Shown piece by piece: positions 44,226 to 57,586 of a stretch of DNA of 64,000 nt. Source of the stretch: Hymenopus coronatus (taxonomy: Eukaryota; Arthropoda; Insecta; Mantodea; Hymenopodidae); the NCBI GenBank assembly GCA_030762935.1, contig CM060883.1, forward strand, positions 30,312,501 to 30,376,500, given 5' to 3'. Within the stretch, counting starts at the first letter, position 1; each line of letters begins with the position of its first letter. The position numbers and the translations under genes are program-made. The notes under the pieces were generated by a model. That model did no database searches. It was not told the DNA's origin and saw only the letters and a program-made list of their open reading frames with translations.

Positions 44226-45052
44226 TATTTTACCTTCTCTATACGTACTATGTACATAGTGTATGGAGAAGGTATTGCATTCCACCCAAAATTCGATACC
44301 GAGATTTCACCGGAAATATATGTTTTAGGTCCCCTGAATCCAAAACAAGCATTTTTGGAAAAAGGTTCATATATGTGTGTGTGTGTGTGTGTATGTCTGT
44401 GGACAGCATAGCTCAAAAACTAAAAGACCGTAAAATACCAAACTTGGTATTTAAGTTTGGTGTCTTCCAATGATGCAAAACGAAGAATTTCAAGAAAATC
44501 ACCCCACCCTCAAATACCCTTATATGAAACGTTTTTGAAAATTGTTATTTTCTCAGAAATGGTTCCAATGATTTTGATTAAAATCTCGTATATTTAAGAT
44601 ATTAACTTGACGAATAAAATGTATATCTTGAATTTTCTGGGAATAGCCCCTGAAGACTACTTTATTCTGGATGAATTTTACGGATTTTTGCATAACTGCT
44701 AAACCGTAAGAGATGGACAAAAACATAACCCACAGAAAATGCAGAGCACCTTAAGACACGCAATTTATGTTATATCCATTTTTTTTCGTGAAATTGATCG
44801 TTTTTGAGATATTACTTGTTTTTAGTTTCAGCTTTGAAAAACTTAGTAATTTGCTAATTCCTATACATACAAACAAAGGAACTTCAGTCACATAGCAACC
44901 AGGTTTAGATATCACTTTAACCTATGTCACTCCCTTATTTCGCTTCTACTTACAAGGAAGCAAGAAATAAGACTATTTCTGCCATTTTTTTTTCTCGATT
45001 AGCATGTAGTAAATAGAAGCATTTAGCTTTTTAACAATAGTTTGTTGCATAT
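44226..45052 (+). mobile_element. Element A copy, head-to-tail with previous
   Basis: P palindrome GTACTATGTACATAGTGTAT. GT tract 44375-44393. It stops at TTAACAATAGTTTGTTGCAT, missing the last ~40 bp. Only ~30 bp separate it from the preceding copy in the same orientation. Confidence 0.9.
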
Positions 45053-45518
45053 TTTTCTCGGTTAAAATGGAGAATACCAAATTTTGTCTTTTTACGCCTT
45101 AATGATCGGTTGGATGAAGTCGATAGACTTAAGTATAAACCAAAGTTTCAGGTCTCGTTTCAGCCGCACGAAAGAGAGATTTGTGGTGTTGAGGTGCGAC
45201 AGTTGAGAAGGCCTGTCACATAGACACCGGGTGGTAGTCAAACCAGTTGCACGCATATCGTCCTTGAACACGATATGGGCATCTCCTTCACGCCCTATAT
45301 AGACGATCAGAGGGTATTAACAAACATGATCGTTCATCGTGGACTTCAAGAATTCCTGAACAGACTTTTTGATTCGGTATTGAAAATCTATAATCAATTG
45401 ACAGTGGATTTTAGGCAAATGTCTATTCTATTCCTTAATATATTTCTTAGCCTTTGCATTTACACTTTTCTTAAATGTTTCTTTAACGACTAGTTCCAAA
45501 CAAAACACTTGCTACTGC
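45053..45518. other. No gene recognised
   Basis: A 72-codon frame at 45275-45493 (MGISFTPYIDDQRVLTNMIV start) is open in unique sequence. No recognisable domain. Confidence 0.4.
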
Positions 45519-45522
45519 TTAA

Positions 45523-46375
45523 CCCTTTTAATGCCAGCCCGAATAGCAAAATGTTGTCTGAAATATGCCAAGCAATTTTAGAGGAGAATGCAGGGTTTTA
45601 AATTATTAGTAATAGAATGAGTAACAAATGACATAGAGAGCTAAATCTTCTTTTATAATATTAAGAAAGCATTCTGTTTACTATATAATTTGCACTATAT
45701 GTATGGAAAATTCCAAAATAATAAAAAATTAGACATACAAAACCTCACTGCACAGAAAGTTCTGGCTAATTAAATGAAAGTATGGATATTTCTTTACTAA
45801 AACAGCATCAATGAATTCACGTAAACTGAAACTGAAAAAAAAGTCACCAAAAACACACACATAAGCTTGATGTCACTATTAATGAAAACGGCAAATAGCA
45901 ATAGGATAAAATGAAACGTAGATTACTGTACAATTTAACACTTGTGTTGTTGCGTATCTGAACAGTTGATTCGCATTGCATTCGTCGTCTGTTACATCTC
46001 CGTAAATCCATTGTATACCGAGATCCGTTGTTATCGGATACATTTTCATCGCTAGAGCTAAAATATATATCTTGCTCTCTTACGTCGATGTCAGAAACTC
46101 CTTCATCAAGGTCTGGAAATTCAAAATCACTCGCTTTCTTCTAACACAACGCGAACTGAAGCAACTTTCGGCTAAACAACCACGATAAACAAACACCGGC
46201 AGGAGAAATTAAATTTGGAGCTAATTTAACGCTTTGGAGTGAAGATAAGGTCCGAAAACGCTCCAGAAAACCTTTCTCTATGGCTACGACGTATAAAATA
46301 CAGTCTTTCGCGCTGGAAAGAGTTGAAAAGTATGAAAACGGCATCACGATTAGACCATAATTGGCGCTAAAGGGG
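45523..46375 (-). mobile_element. piggyBac-like deletion derivative
   Basis: The element is bounded by TTAA (45519-45522 and 46376-46379). Left end CCCTTTTAATGCCAGCCCG, right end inverted CCCCTTTAGCGCCAATTATG; they share CCC-TTTA--GCCA. TTAA targets with CCC-starting ends are diagnostic of piggyBac. At 853 bp it is far below the ~2.4 kb of autonomous elements. The right third contains a minus-strand acidic protein segment like the N-terminus of piggyBac transposases. Confidence 0.8.
45965..46140 (-). pseudogene. Residual N-terminus of piggyBac-like transposase
   Basis: From 46140 leftward the minus strand reads KKASDFEFPDLDEGV, then SDIDVREQDIYFSSSDE and NVSDNNGSRYTMDL, about 58 residues open before conservation fades. 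Low-complexity acidic S/D/E-rich N-termini are usual in piggyBac transposases; the catalytic DDD domain is absent. A stop (TAG) sits immediately upstream at 46141-46143, in frame with a 68-codon frame at 46141-46347, so either that TAG is the end of an intron or the gene is broken. It is not a functional gene. Confidence 0.6.
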
Positions 46376-46389
46376 TTAAAAACACTAAG

Positions 46390-48925
<2,536 letters not shown>

Positions 48926-49327
48926 TTAATCTGTATTTTTCCTGCGTTTCATTCGTATTTCTGTTTTGTGTTAGTTTTTCTTGGGTTTAAGACGTTCTAT
49001 GTATCATAAATAATTTCTAAATGTCTACTATGATTTTTAAAACACAGGAGACAGGAAGTTCTTCAAGAACTACGAGATCTGCAGTAACCGTTTTAATGAC
49101 ATATCTCAGCATACAAAGTAATACTTCGTAACGCCTTATCCTTTCCATGGATAATTTAGAGAAAGTGCTTATTATTTACCGTGAAATCAACTATAATAAT
49201 AGTATTTAATCTGAATCTGTAATTGTGGGTATCTATGTCAATTTTGAAATGTATTTGGTTTGTTTTAAAGACAACATTTCACATTCAATCTTGTTAAGAC
49301 CATTAAATCATCTGCATCACAGTTTTA
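48926..49327. other. No gene recognised
   Basis: AT-rich spacer. Confidence 0.5.
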
Positions 49328-50162
49328 TTAATTTTTATTTTCTCTACACGTACTATGTACATGGTGTATAGAGATGGTATTGCACTCCACCAAAAATTCG
49401 ATACCGAGATTTCACCGGAAATATATTTTTTACTCTATCCAAAAAAAAAATATGCATTTTCGGAAAAAGGTCCGTGTGTATATGTGTCCGAAAAACGAAA
49501 AATCGGTAAAATACCAAATTTGGTATTTAAATTTAGTATATTCTAGGGATACGACACGAAGACTTTGATAAAAATTCCCCGACCTCAAACTAACCTTTAC
49601 ATGAAATTTTTTTTGAAACTTTTCATTTTCCCAAAAATGGCTAACGATTTTGATTAAAATAATGTATATTAAATATATAATTGAATGTATATCTTGAATT
49701 TTCTGGGAATAGCCTCTGAAGACCACTTTACTCTGGATGAACTTTACGGAGTTTTGCATAACTGCTAAACCGTAAGAGATGGACAAAAACCTACCACACA
49801 AAAAATGTAGGGCACGTTAAAACACACAACTTATGTTATATACAATTTTTCCTGGAGTTGATCGTTTCTGAGTTATTTCTTGTTTTTGGTTTCACCTTTA
49901 AAAAACTTGCTTTTCTCATTCAGGAATTTGTCAACTCCTGCCCATAAAAACTATGGAACTTCAGCCACATCACTTCGACTATCACTTTAACCTATGGTAC
50001 TCCCTTATTTCGCTTCCGCTTACAAGGAAGCAAGTAATAAGACTATTTCTGTTAATTTTGTCTCGATTAGAATGAAGTAAATAGAAGCATAAGCTTTTTA
50101 ACAATAAGTTGTTGCAGATATGTAGAGAAAGTTATGTGAATGGAACACATAAGATTTTTTAA
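49328..50162 (+). mobile_element. Element A copy, complete
   Basis: P palindrome GTACTATGTACATGGTGTAT and D end GTGAATGGAACACATAAGAT. GT site short (GTGTGTATATGTGTCC). The 123-codon minus frame at 49430-49801 is repeat-derived. Confidence 0.9.
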
Positions 50163-50954
50163 ATACCAGTCTAGTTATATCTACCTATCTTTAATTTTAT
50201 AGATTCTAAATGCAGGAGCATAAAATCATTATTTTTAGCATCTAAACTTCCGTTCTTTAAAGGTTTTTACTTTTTCCACTACTTATTTGCTTTAAGGAGA
50301 ACAGCTGTCAACTAACTTAATTTTGTGTCGCAGCACGCTTGCAGTGGATAAATACGTGACAGAAGGGATTCTCTCTCTTCCTTGTCGAGTGTGTCGTATG
50401 TAAGTTTATAATGCCGGGAACCGGAAGCAATCCAACACGCCTATGTTTATACCCGACTAGGAAGAATCTCTTATTTATAGAAAGTGGCGGAATAAATATC
50501 TAGTTCATGGCAAAGTTCTCTACTCATAAAACTCCATTTGCAATGTTGTTACGCAACCCATGCAAATGTATACGACAGTTACTAAGGAGAAATTGTGTTC
50601 AATACCAATTAATTACCAATATGATTGTGCTTATTCACTTTATAAATATGAAAGTTTTTAGTCAAATTAATGCTCACACTGTTAGCGCTACAATGCAACT
50701 AAATTGCCATTAATCAATTTAAGGAACTCCTTGTTTTGTCATGTTAATACCACAATAATTGCACGGAATGCAAGGTTAAATATTCTTCACATTGCTGTGG
50801 CAGACTGCAACATCTTGCGTTAGAAATACTGATCCACCTTTCATAGGTTAATACAATATTGAAGGATCATAATTGCAGCTGTTGGTCATGCAGTGCAGGA
50901 TTCGCAGGAGCAACGAGAAAATTTGCTCTCTACTCTATTGAAAGGGCAACCAAT
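50163..50954. other. No gene recognised
   Basis: About 0.8 kb of unique-looking sequence. The 68-codon frame at 50507-50713 is unrecognised. Confidence 0.5.
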
Positions 50955-51835
50955 TTAGTGACACCTGAAGTATTTGAATTGAACCCAAAAATTTGATATT
51001 ACGATTTTAGCGATTTGGCTTGATAGTCACGATAATGAGTTATATGAATAAAAACAAAAAAACAAAAAACAAAACAAAAAACGTTTTGGAAAAAAAAAAG
51101 AAAAAAAAGCTGCGAGCGTGTGTCTATGAACAGCCTTACTCTAAAACGAAAAAGCCCGTCACCCTCCGTGGTGTAATGGTTACCATGCTAACTTCATATA
51201 CCGAAGGTCGCGGGTTCAAACCCGGTGGAGGACGATGGATTTTTTCGGGTGTAAAAATCATTGACATGGCTTTCTTCGAAAGGGAAGTAAAGCCGTTGGT
51301 CCCGTAACGTATATTTATGCACGTAAAAGAACCTCAAGCCTGATAGAGAGGCCTCTGAGCAAAATTAAGCGGCTTATCACGCGCAATTTAGAATGGGAAT
51401 CACAGTAGTCCATACATAAAACGCCATTTATATTAAACGAAAAGGCAATTAAATGCCAAACTTGGTGTTTTAAGTTCAGAGTATCCCTTTTTGACACGAA
51501 GATCTTAAAGGTAATTCGACTAAATGGAAAATTTTCCCTAATGTTTAATGTTCTCTAACAATTTTGGTTAAAATGTTTGCACGACAAATAAAATGTAAAA
51601 TTGAATTTTCTGCTAACAGACTGAAATCTTTCTCGTTCTGAAGGATTTTTGGAAAATAATTATATGAATTATTGGTAAACCGTAAGTGATGGACAATACG
51701 CGAAAACTTGAAATATGTTTAAAGTACACAATTTATGCCAAATAAAATATTTTATGACAATAATCATTATTTGTTATTGGTCGAGTTTTTAAATACAACA
51801 TAATTTTCCAAATGTATGTTGCTATTGTTCTTCTT
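50955..51835 (+). mobile_element. Element A copy with nested SINE1, both ends lost
   Basis: It starts at TGAACCCAAAAATTTGATAT (inside the P end). SINE1 sits at 51158-51420. It resumes at AAACGAAAAGGCAATTAAAT and fades near 51835. Confidence 0.75.
51158..51420 (+). mobile_element. SINE1 copy, full length
   Basis: CACCCTCCGTGGTGTAATGG (box A), GCGGGTTCAAACCCGG (box B), SINE1 body, short CATACATAAA tail. Flanks AAACGAAAAAGCC on the left and AAACGAAAAGGC on the right look like an imperfect target duplication within Element A. Confidence 0.9.
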
Positions 51836-51892
51836 TATGGGGAGGAGGAAATGTTGCCCTGAAAAGCGCATAGAATTTCTAAGCCATCACAC

Positions 51893-52018
51893 CGAGCGGG
51901 ATGGGCCAGGCGGTTTCGTCAGTGGCCCGAATTCGGGAGGTTACGGATTCGATCCTCGTCGACCGCCACTCAGAATTGCATGTTATCGTGGGCTTCCCTG
52001 ACTGGCAAATGCTAAGGT
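51893..52018 (+). mobile_element. SINE3-like tRNA-headed repeat
   Basis: CCGAGCGGGATGGGCCAGGC (tRNA-like start and box A), GGATTCGATCCTCG (box B), then GTTATCGTGGGCTTCCCTGA. Its head is related to 37100-37175. Confidence 0.6.
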
Positions 52019-52029
52019 GTTTTTTTCTT

Positions 52030-52145
52030 TTTTACATGGTACTTAGGAGGAGTACCCACCCAAAAATTCCACAGTAAGATTTCACCAGAAAATACATATT
52101 TTAAGGTTTATCTGTACCAAATAAAAGTATTTTACAAAATAGTCC

Positions 52146-52189
<44 letters not shown>

Positions 52190-53103
52190 AAAAAATACCT
52201 TACCTTTTATATGGTTTCTTTTTTTTTCTTTTTTTTTACTTTTCTAAAATAGCTCTAAACATAGCGCTATCAATTTTTATTAAAATGCCGTATTTTGCAG
52301 ACATTTACATTTTTTTTTTGTAGTCGGCTTACCCCCCTTATAGGACTGACACACCCATATTAATTACGAGGGTGCTTAGAGGTCAGAGGATATCGGGGAG
52401 ACAGCGGCAAGAACCTGGAACGAGGGGTCGGCCCGTTGTCAGGCGTGAGCGTGAGGACGTGATGATTTGAAATGACAGCGAAGTGGGCAATGGAAATATG
52501 ATGCACCAATTGGTGGGATGAGTGGCGAGGATAACCGGAAGGTCCGGAGAAAATCCGCCCAGACCCTTTCGTCCATTACATCTCCCACATCGGGTGCTTG
52601 GGATCGAAGCCGGACCGCCTAGGTGGGAAACGAACGGTCTAACCACTCAGCCAAGGCACTGTCACAGATATTTACTTGCCAAATAAAATGTATATCCTGC
52701 ATTTACTGAGAATAGCCTCTGAAGTTCTCTTCATTCAGAATTACTTTTGCATAATTAATAAACTGCAAAGGATAGAAACTTACTACACAAAAAAAATGTA
52801 GAACTCGTTAAAATATATGAAATATGTCCTCTTCCGTTTTTTTTTTTTTTTTTTGGAAGGTTATGATTTCCGAGATATTCCCAGTTATTGATTTCATCTT
52901 TGATTTCCCAACTTTGGAAAGATTTGACTGTCGCTTTAGCCTAGTGTATTCCCGTATTTCACTTCTACTTACAAGGAATCAAGTAATATAACCATTTCTG
53001 CTAACACTTATTTTGATTAATATGATGTAGATAAAAGAATTATTTGTAAGAATAGTTTGTTTACAGAACAATTAAAGAAAGACATATGAATAGAACACGT
53101 CTT
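52030..53103 (+). mobile_element. Element A copy with nested SINE2
   Basis: P end lost (TGGTACTTAGGAGGAG). GT tract 52148-52179 followed by ATATATATA. SINE2 at 52310-52663. It resumes at ACAGATATTTACTTGCCAAA and reaches a weak D end (ATATGAATAGAACACGTC). Confidence 0.85.
52310..52663 (-). mobile_element. SINE2 variant, long form
   Basis: On the minus strand: TGCCTTGGCTGAGTGGTTAG (head), CCGGCTTCGATCCCAAGC (box B), GGGCGGATTTTCTCCGG. The body is about 100 bp longer than in the 38100 copy, with unrelated middle sequence (CAACGGGCCGACCCCTCGTT). CAGACATTTAC to the left and CAGATATTTAC to the right are a probable target duplication. Confidence 0.8.
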
Positions 53104-53129
53104 ATTACTTTCTCCATACGCACTATGTA

Positions 53130-53928
53130 CGAGGGGCATACTGAAAGTCATGAGCAACACTGTTTTACAATCTTAATATTTACTTTTAAGCCAAACTAAA
53201 TACATCATCATAATCTATAGACTTTCTTTCACTTTTCGACATAGTCTCCATTGTTTTGCACACATTTTCCCCATCGTTCTACAATTTTGAAAATGCCCTT
53301 GTGATAAAACTCCGTTCCAGCTACCCGCAGACCCTGACGCACTGCTTTCCGAATATCCTCCAGCGTCTCGTAGCGTTGGCCACGCATCTGCTCCTTCACA
53401 GAACCGAAAAGATGGTAGTCGGAGGGTGCCAAGTCGGGACTGTAGGGAGGATGTGGAAGAGTTTCCCACCCTAATGCCCTGCTCTTTTCCATAGTGGCAC
53501 GGGCAGTATGCGGACGCGCATTATCCTGTTGAAGGATGATTCTCTTTCCAGGGCGTTTATCACGCAAAGCCCGATGGAGCTTCAGAAGTGTCTTGATGTA
53601 GCGGGCAGAATTTATGGTTTGTCCAGATTCAAGAAAGTCAACCAGAATGCAACCTTGTGCATCCCAAAAGACACTTCCCATAACTTTTCCTACAGACTGC
53701 ACTGTCTTAGCTTTCTTCTTCGATGGTGAGTTCAAGTGGTGCCATTCCATACTCTGACGTTTCGTTTCTGGCTCATAGTGATGGAACCAGCTCTCATCTC
53801 CAGTCTCAATACACGTCAAAAATTCATCACCTTCATTATGAAATCTCTGAAGAAGGTTTTGTGCAATGGTTCTTCTCAGAAGTTTGTGGTCTACAGTCAA
53901 TAAACGGGGAACCCAACGGGCACAGACA
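53130..53928 (-). mobile_element. 5'-truncated mariner inserted at a TA
   Basis: The 3' side ends in CGAGGGGCATACTGAAAGTC next to TA (53128-53129). The other side ends inside coding sequence at 53928, again next to TA (53929-53930), with no matching terminal repeat. Complete mariners are about 1.3 kb, so roughly the first 450-500 bp (5' TIR and DNA-binding domain) are missing. The host palindrome is conserved on both sides with one TA duplicated. Confidence 0.9.
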
Positions 53929-54014
53929 TACATAGTGTATAGAGAAAGTATTGCACTCCACCAAAAAATTCGATACCGAGATTTCACCGGAAATATATGT
54001 TTTAGTGTCCCCAA
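53229..54014 (-). CDS. Mariner transposase, catalytic half (DD34D), chimeric N-terminus
   Basis: A 261-codon open frame. Residues 1-29 are translated from the flanking Element A (MGTLKHIFPVKSRY...). Mariner sequence starts at about residue 30 (VCARWVPRLLTVDHK). Visible family motifs: ETGDESWFHHYEPETK with the first catalytic Asp at 73, VMGSVFWDAQGCILVDFL, LQQDNARPHTA with Asp 164, and PPYSPDLAPSDYHLFGS with the third Asp at 199. Thirty-four residues separate Asp 164 from Asp 199, the DD34D spacing of mariner cut-and-paste transposases. The C-terminus (GKCVQNNGDYVEK) is typical. The paired helix-turn-helix DNA-binding half is missing, so it should not bind mariner ends. No internal stop or frameshift suggests a young copy. 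The start Met belongs to the host repeat; whether it is ever translated is unknown. Confidence 0.92.
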   Translation of the reverse strand: MGTLKHIFPVKSRYRIFWWSAILSLYTMYVCARWVPRLLTVDHKLLRRTIAQNLLQRFHNEGDEFLTCIETGDESWFHHYEPETKRQSMEWHHLNSPSKKKAKTVQSVGKVMGSVFWDAQGCILVDFLESGQTINSARYIKTLLKLHRALRDKRPGKRIILQQDNARPHTARATMEKSRALGWETLPHPPYSPDLAPSDYHLFGSVKEQMRGQRYETLEDIRKAVRQGLRVAGTEFYHKGIFKIVERWGKCVQNNGDYVEK

Positions 54015-54043
54015 TATCCAAAGAAAGCATTTTCACAAAAAGG

Positions 54044-54082
<39 letters not shown>

Positions 54083-54892
54083 GTGTGTGTCCGTGTGTCT
54101 GTGAACACGATAACTCAAAAACGAAAAGTCGGTAAAACACCAAACTTGGTATTTAAGTTTAGTATCTTCCAGGGATGCGACACGAAGATTTTGAGAAAAA
54201 TCCCCCCACCCCCAACTACCCTATACATAGAACTTTTTTCGAAAATTTTGATTTTCTCAAAAATGGCTAACGATTTTGATTAAAATTTCGTATATTAATC
54301 ATATTTACCTGACAAATAAAATGTATATCTTGAATTTTCTGGGAATAGCCTCTGAAGAGTAGTTTATTCTGGATGAATTTTGCTAAATTTTGAATAACTG
54401 CTAAACCGTAAGAGATGGACAAAAACTTACTACACAAAAAATGTAGAGCACATTAAAACACACAATTTATGTTATATACATTTTTTTGTGGAGTTATTCG
54501 TTTTTGTGAGATTCCTTATTTTTGGTTTCTGCTATGAAAAACGTATACTTTTCTCATACAGGAACTTGTCAACTCCTATCCATATAGACAAAGGAACTTC
54601 ATTGACATAGCAACCAGCTTTTGACTATCACTTTAACCTACGGTTGTCCCTTATTTCGCTTCTACTTACAAGGAAGCGAGTAATTAGACTATTTCTGCTA
54701 TTTTTTTCTGATTAGCATAAAGCTTTTTAAGAATTATTTGTTGCAGGGATATGGAGAAAGTCATGTGAATGGTACACATCAGATTTTTTTTAAACATATG
54801 ACTCGCTTTAGCACTCTGTGTATTTCTTATACCTACAACGAAATGAGTAAATACATAATGAAAGTTTATTTAGAATAAAAAAGGTAGCTAGA

Positions 54893-55678
54893 CCAAAATA
54901 TGATGCTTTCCATTCACATTACTTTTTCTAGATGTTCCACATACGAATTAGAGTAAAGCGATAATCAAATATTCTAAAACCTAACTCTGATTGAAACAAG
55001 AAATTCGGTTCTCGTTTACATCCCGGGAATTAGCACATAAGAGGTGAAACGAAAGTTGCCGTCTCGCTTGAGAGAAGTTTAAATAATTTAACATTGATGG
55101 CAATAACAAAGAATATCTCGGGAACGATTAAATCTACAAATATATGTGTATTTTAGTGAGATATGCATTTTTGTGTACATTTTTGTCTATTTCTGACGGT
55201 TTACATGTTATAGGAAAATCATAGCTTCAGAGGTTATTCCCAGAATATTCACGATAAATCATTTCGTTGTCAAATATAACTTAAACATGCGGCATTTTAA
55301 TCAAAATCGTCAGAACCACTTTTGAGAAAAACAAAATTTTCGAAAAATGTTTAATGTAAAGGGTGATTAGGGTGGGGGGATTTACTTGAAAATCTTCGTG
55401 TCGCATCCTTGGAAGATATTGAACTTAAAAGCCACGTTTGGTATTTTACCTACTTTTTGTTTTTGAGCCATGCTTGCTACCGCCCCCCTGCGACACACAC
55501 ACGCACACAAATACGCAACAAACGCATACACATAGACGTTTTTTCTAAAAATGCTTATTTTTAATTCAGGGGGTCTCGAAATATGTATTTCCGATGAAAT
55601 CTGCTATAAAACTTTGGATGAATACAATACTTTATCTACTATGTACATTGTACATACGTGCTAGAGAAAATAATATGG
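54893..55678 (-). mobile_element. Element A copy, complete
   Basis: D end GATGCTTTCCATTCACATTA and P end ACTATGTACATTGTACATAC. AC tract ACACACACGCACACAAATAC with an extra CACGCATACACA stretch. Confidence 0.88.
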
Positions 55679-55814
55679 AATTATCTTCTTACAAGAGTGG
55701 TTGGAGAAATCGTTTGCGTCACGCTGCTTAAGCACTTATTTGGGAGGTCAAGACCTATGTAGGTGTGCCACGGCACCTACGTGATTTAAGCGAACTTCAG
55801 ATCCGTTTTACTTC

Positions 55815-56564
55815 CTTTACATTTGGAAAAAGCTCCGTGTATGCGAGTATATGTGTGTGTGCGTGGGTGCGTGCGTGCAGCATTCCTCAAAAACCAAAAT
55901 ACCGTTGAATACCAAACTTTGTATATAAGTTTGGTATATTCCAAGGATGCGACACGAAGATTTTCAAGAAAATCCCCCCACCCCTAGCTGCCCTTTACAT
56001 GGAACTTTTTTTCAAAAATTTTGATTTTCTCAAAAATGGCTCTAACGATTTTGATTAAAATATCGTACATTAAAGAGATATACCTATCAAATAAGATGCA
56101 TATCTTGAATTTTCTGGGAATAGTCTCTAAAGACAGCTTTATTCTGGATGAATTTTACGGAATTTTGCATAACTGCTAAACCGTAAGAGATGGACAAGAA
56201 CTTACCACACAAAAAATGTAGAGTGCGTTAAAACACGCAATTTATTTTGTATACATTTTTTCATGGAGTGAGTCATTTTTTAGATAGTCCTTGTTATTAG
56301 TTTCAGCTTTGAAAAACTTATATTTTTCTCATACAGGAATTTGTCAGCTCCTGTGCATACAAACAAAGGAAAGTCAGTCACTTAGCAATCAGCCTTTGAC
56401 TATCACTTTAACCTATGATACTCCCTTATTTCGCTTCTACTTACAAGGAAGCAAGTAATAACTTTGTCTCCATTAGCATGAAGTAAATAGAAGCACAAGT
56501 TTTAACAATAATTTGTAGCAGAGATGTAGAGAAGGTCATGTGAATGGAACACATCAGATTTTTT
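55815..56564 (+). mobile_element. Element A copy, P end missing
   Basis: It starts near the GT site (GTGTGTGTGCGTGGGTGCGT) and runs to D end GTGAATGGAACACATCAGAT. Confidence 0.9.
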
Positions 56565-56700
56565 TAAGCACACTTCCTTTGTACTAGGGATGTGAATCTA
56601 TTTACTTCGATACCTCTACACCTTATGGTATCGAAGTATGTCTAACACTTAATTAACACCTTCGTTATTTTTCGATAAACATTACTTGCCCTAGCATGTA

Positions 56701-57586
56701 CAGGGTTACTACAAAAGAAATAGACAACTTTAACTGCCTGTAAAACAAAAACTGTTAGAGATAGCAACCTAATTATTTTGGAGATATGTTGAGAAACTCT
56801 CAAAGTTTCGTTTGTTACTATTGGTAACGCTGTAGTGTTTTGTTTGTTGTTGCAGAAGCTGAAATGGCGGAAAATCCTGTGGAAAAGGCACAAAGCGTGT
56901 TGGAATTTGCTAGAACGCAATCAGCAACTGTTGTCCAACGACATTTTAGAACACGTTACCACAAAAATGAAATGATGCGCTCACAAGAACCAGCATCGTC
57001 TTCATCATGTCGCAACATGTCGATGCAAAAGTCACGCCGTATGACCTTATCTTCTTCACTCAGAAACTGCAACATCTGTAATCTGTAAGGCATCATGTGC
57101 AGTCGCTTCCGCAAGATTTTCCATACAGTTTGCTGTGGAATTTGTAATTGCATGCTTGCCCTAGATGTCGATTTCTGTGGGCTTCTTATGTAGGCAGAAC
57201 GAACACGTTCAACGTTTGCTTCCGAAATTCTTGGTCTTCCCGAGCTCTTCCCTTTGCACAAACATCCCGTTGTCTCGAATTTTCTATACCAGTCGTAGAT
57301 TGACTGTCTAGTCGGTGGCGTTTTGTGGTAACGTGTTCTAAAATGTCCTTGGACAACAGTTGCTGATTGCGTTCTAGCAAATTCCAACACGCAAAATGCC
57401 TTTTCCACAGGATTTTCCGCCATTTCAGCTTCTGCAACAACAAACAAAACACTACAGCGTTACCAATAGTAACAAACAAAACTTTGAGAGTTTCTCAACA
57501 TACCTCCAAAATAATTAGGTTGCTATCTCTAATAGTTTTTATTTTACAGGCAGTTGAAGTTGTCTATTTCTTTTGTAGTAACCCTT
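56701..57586 (-). mobile_element. Fold-back derivative of an IS630/Tc1-like transposon
   Basis: Two 266-bp inverted arms (56701-56966 and 57321-57586), differing at few positions, begin CAGGGTTACTACAAAAGAAA and are flanked by TA (56699-56700, 57587-57588). Each arm includes the terminal repeat and the first ~45 codons of the transposase. The 354-bp centre continues the gene from the right arm only. It looks like an autonomous element whose second half was replaced by an inverted copy of its own start. Confidence 0.9.
56956..57447 (-). pseudogene. Transposase N-terminal HTH fragment (DUF4817-like)
   Basis: 163 codons. The natural start is probably the second Met (MAENPVEKAFCVLEFARTQ, 57423), since the preceding residues come from the terminal repeat. 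The order SATVVQGHFRTRYHK, PPTRQSIYDWYRKFETTGC, KGKSSGRPRISEANVERVR, AYIRSPQKSTSRAS, IPQQTVWKILRKRLHMMPYR, RRDFCIDMLRH is the DNA-binding half common in insect IS630/Tc1-mariner-type transposases. The following catalytic domain (normally starting KIIFSDEATF) is cut off: the frame ends at CERIISFLW, where the left arm joins. It could still make an end-binding protein without catalysis. Confidence 0.88.

Larger units (their letters stand above)
53104..54792 (+). mobile_element. Element A copy with nested mariner
   Basis: P end split at its centre: CCATACGCACTATGTA before and TACATAGTGTATAGAG after the mariner. GT tract 54047-54090. D end GTGAATGGTACACATCAGAT. Confidence 0.93.
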
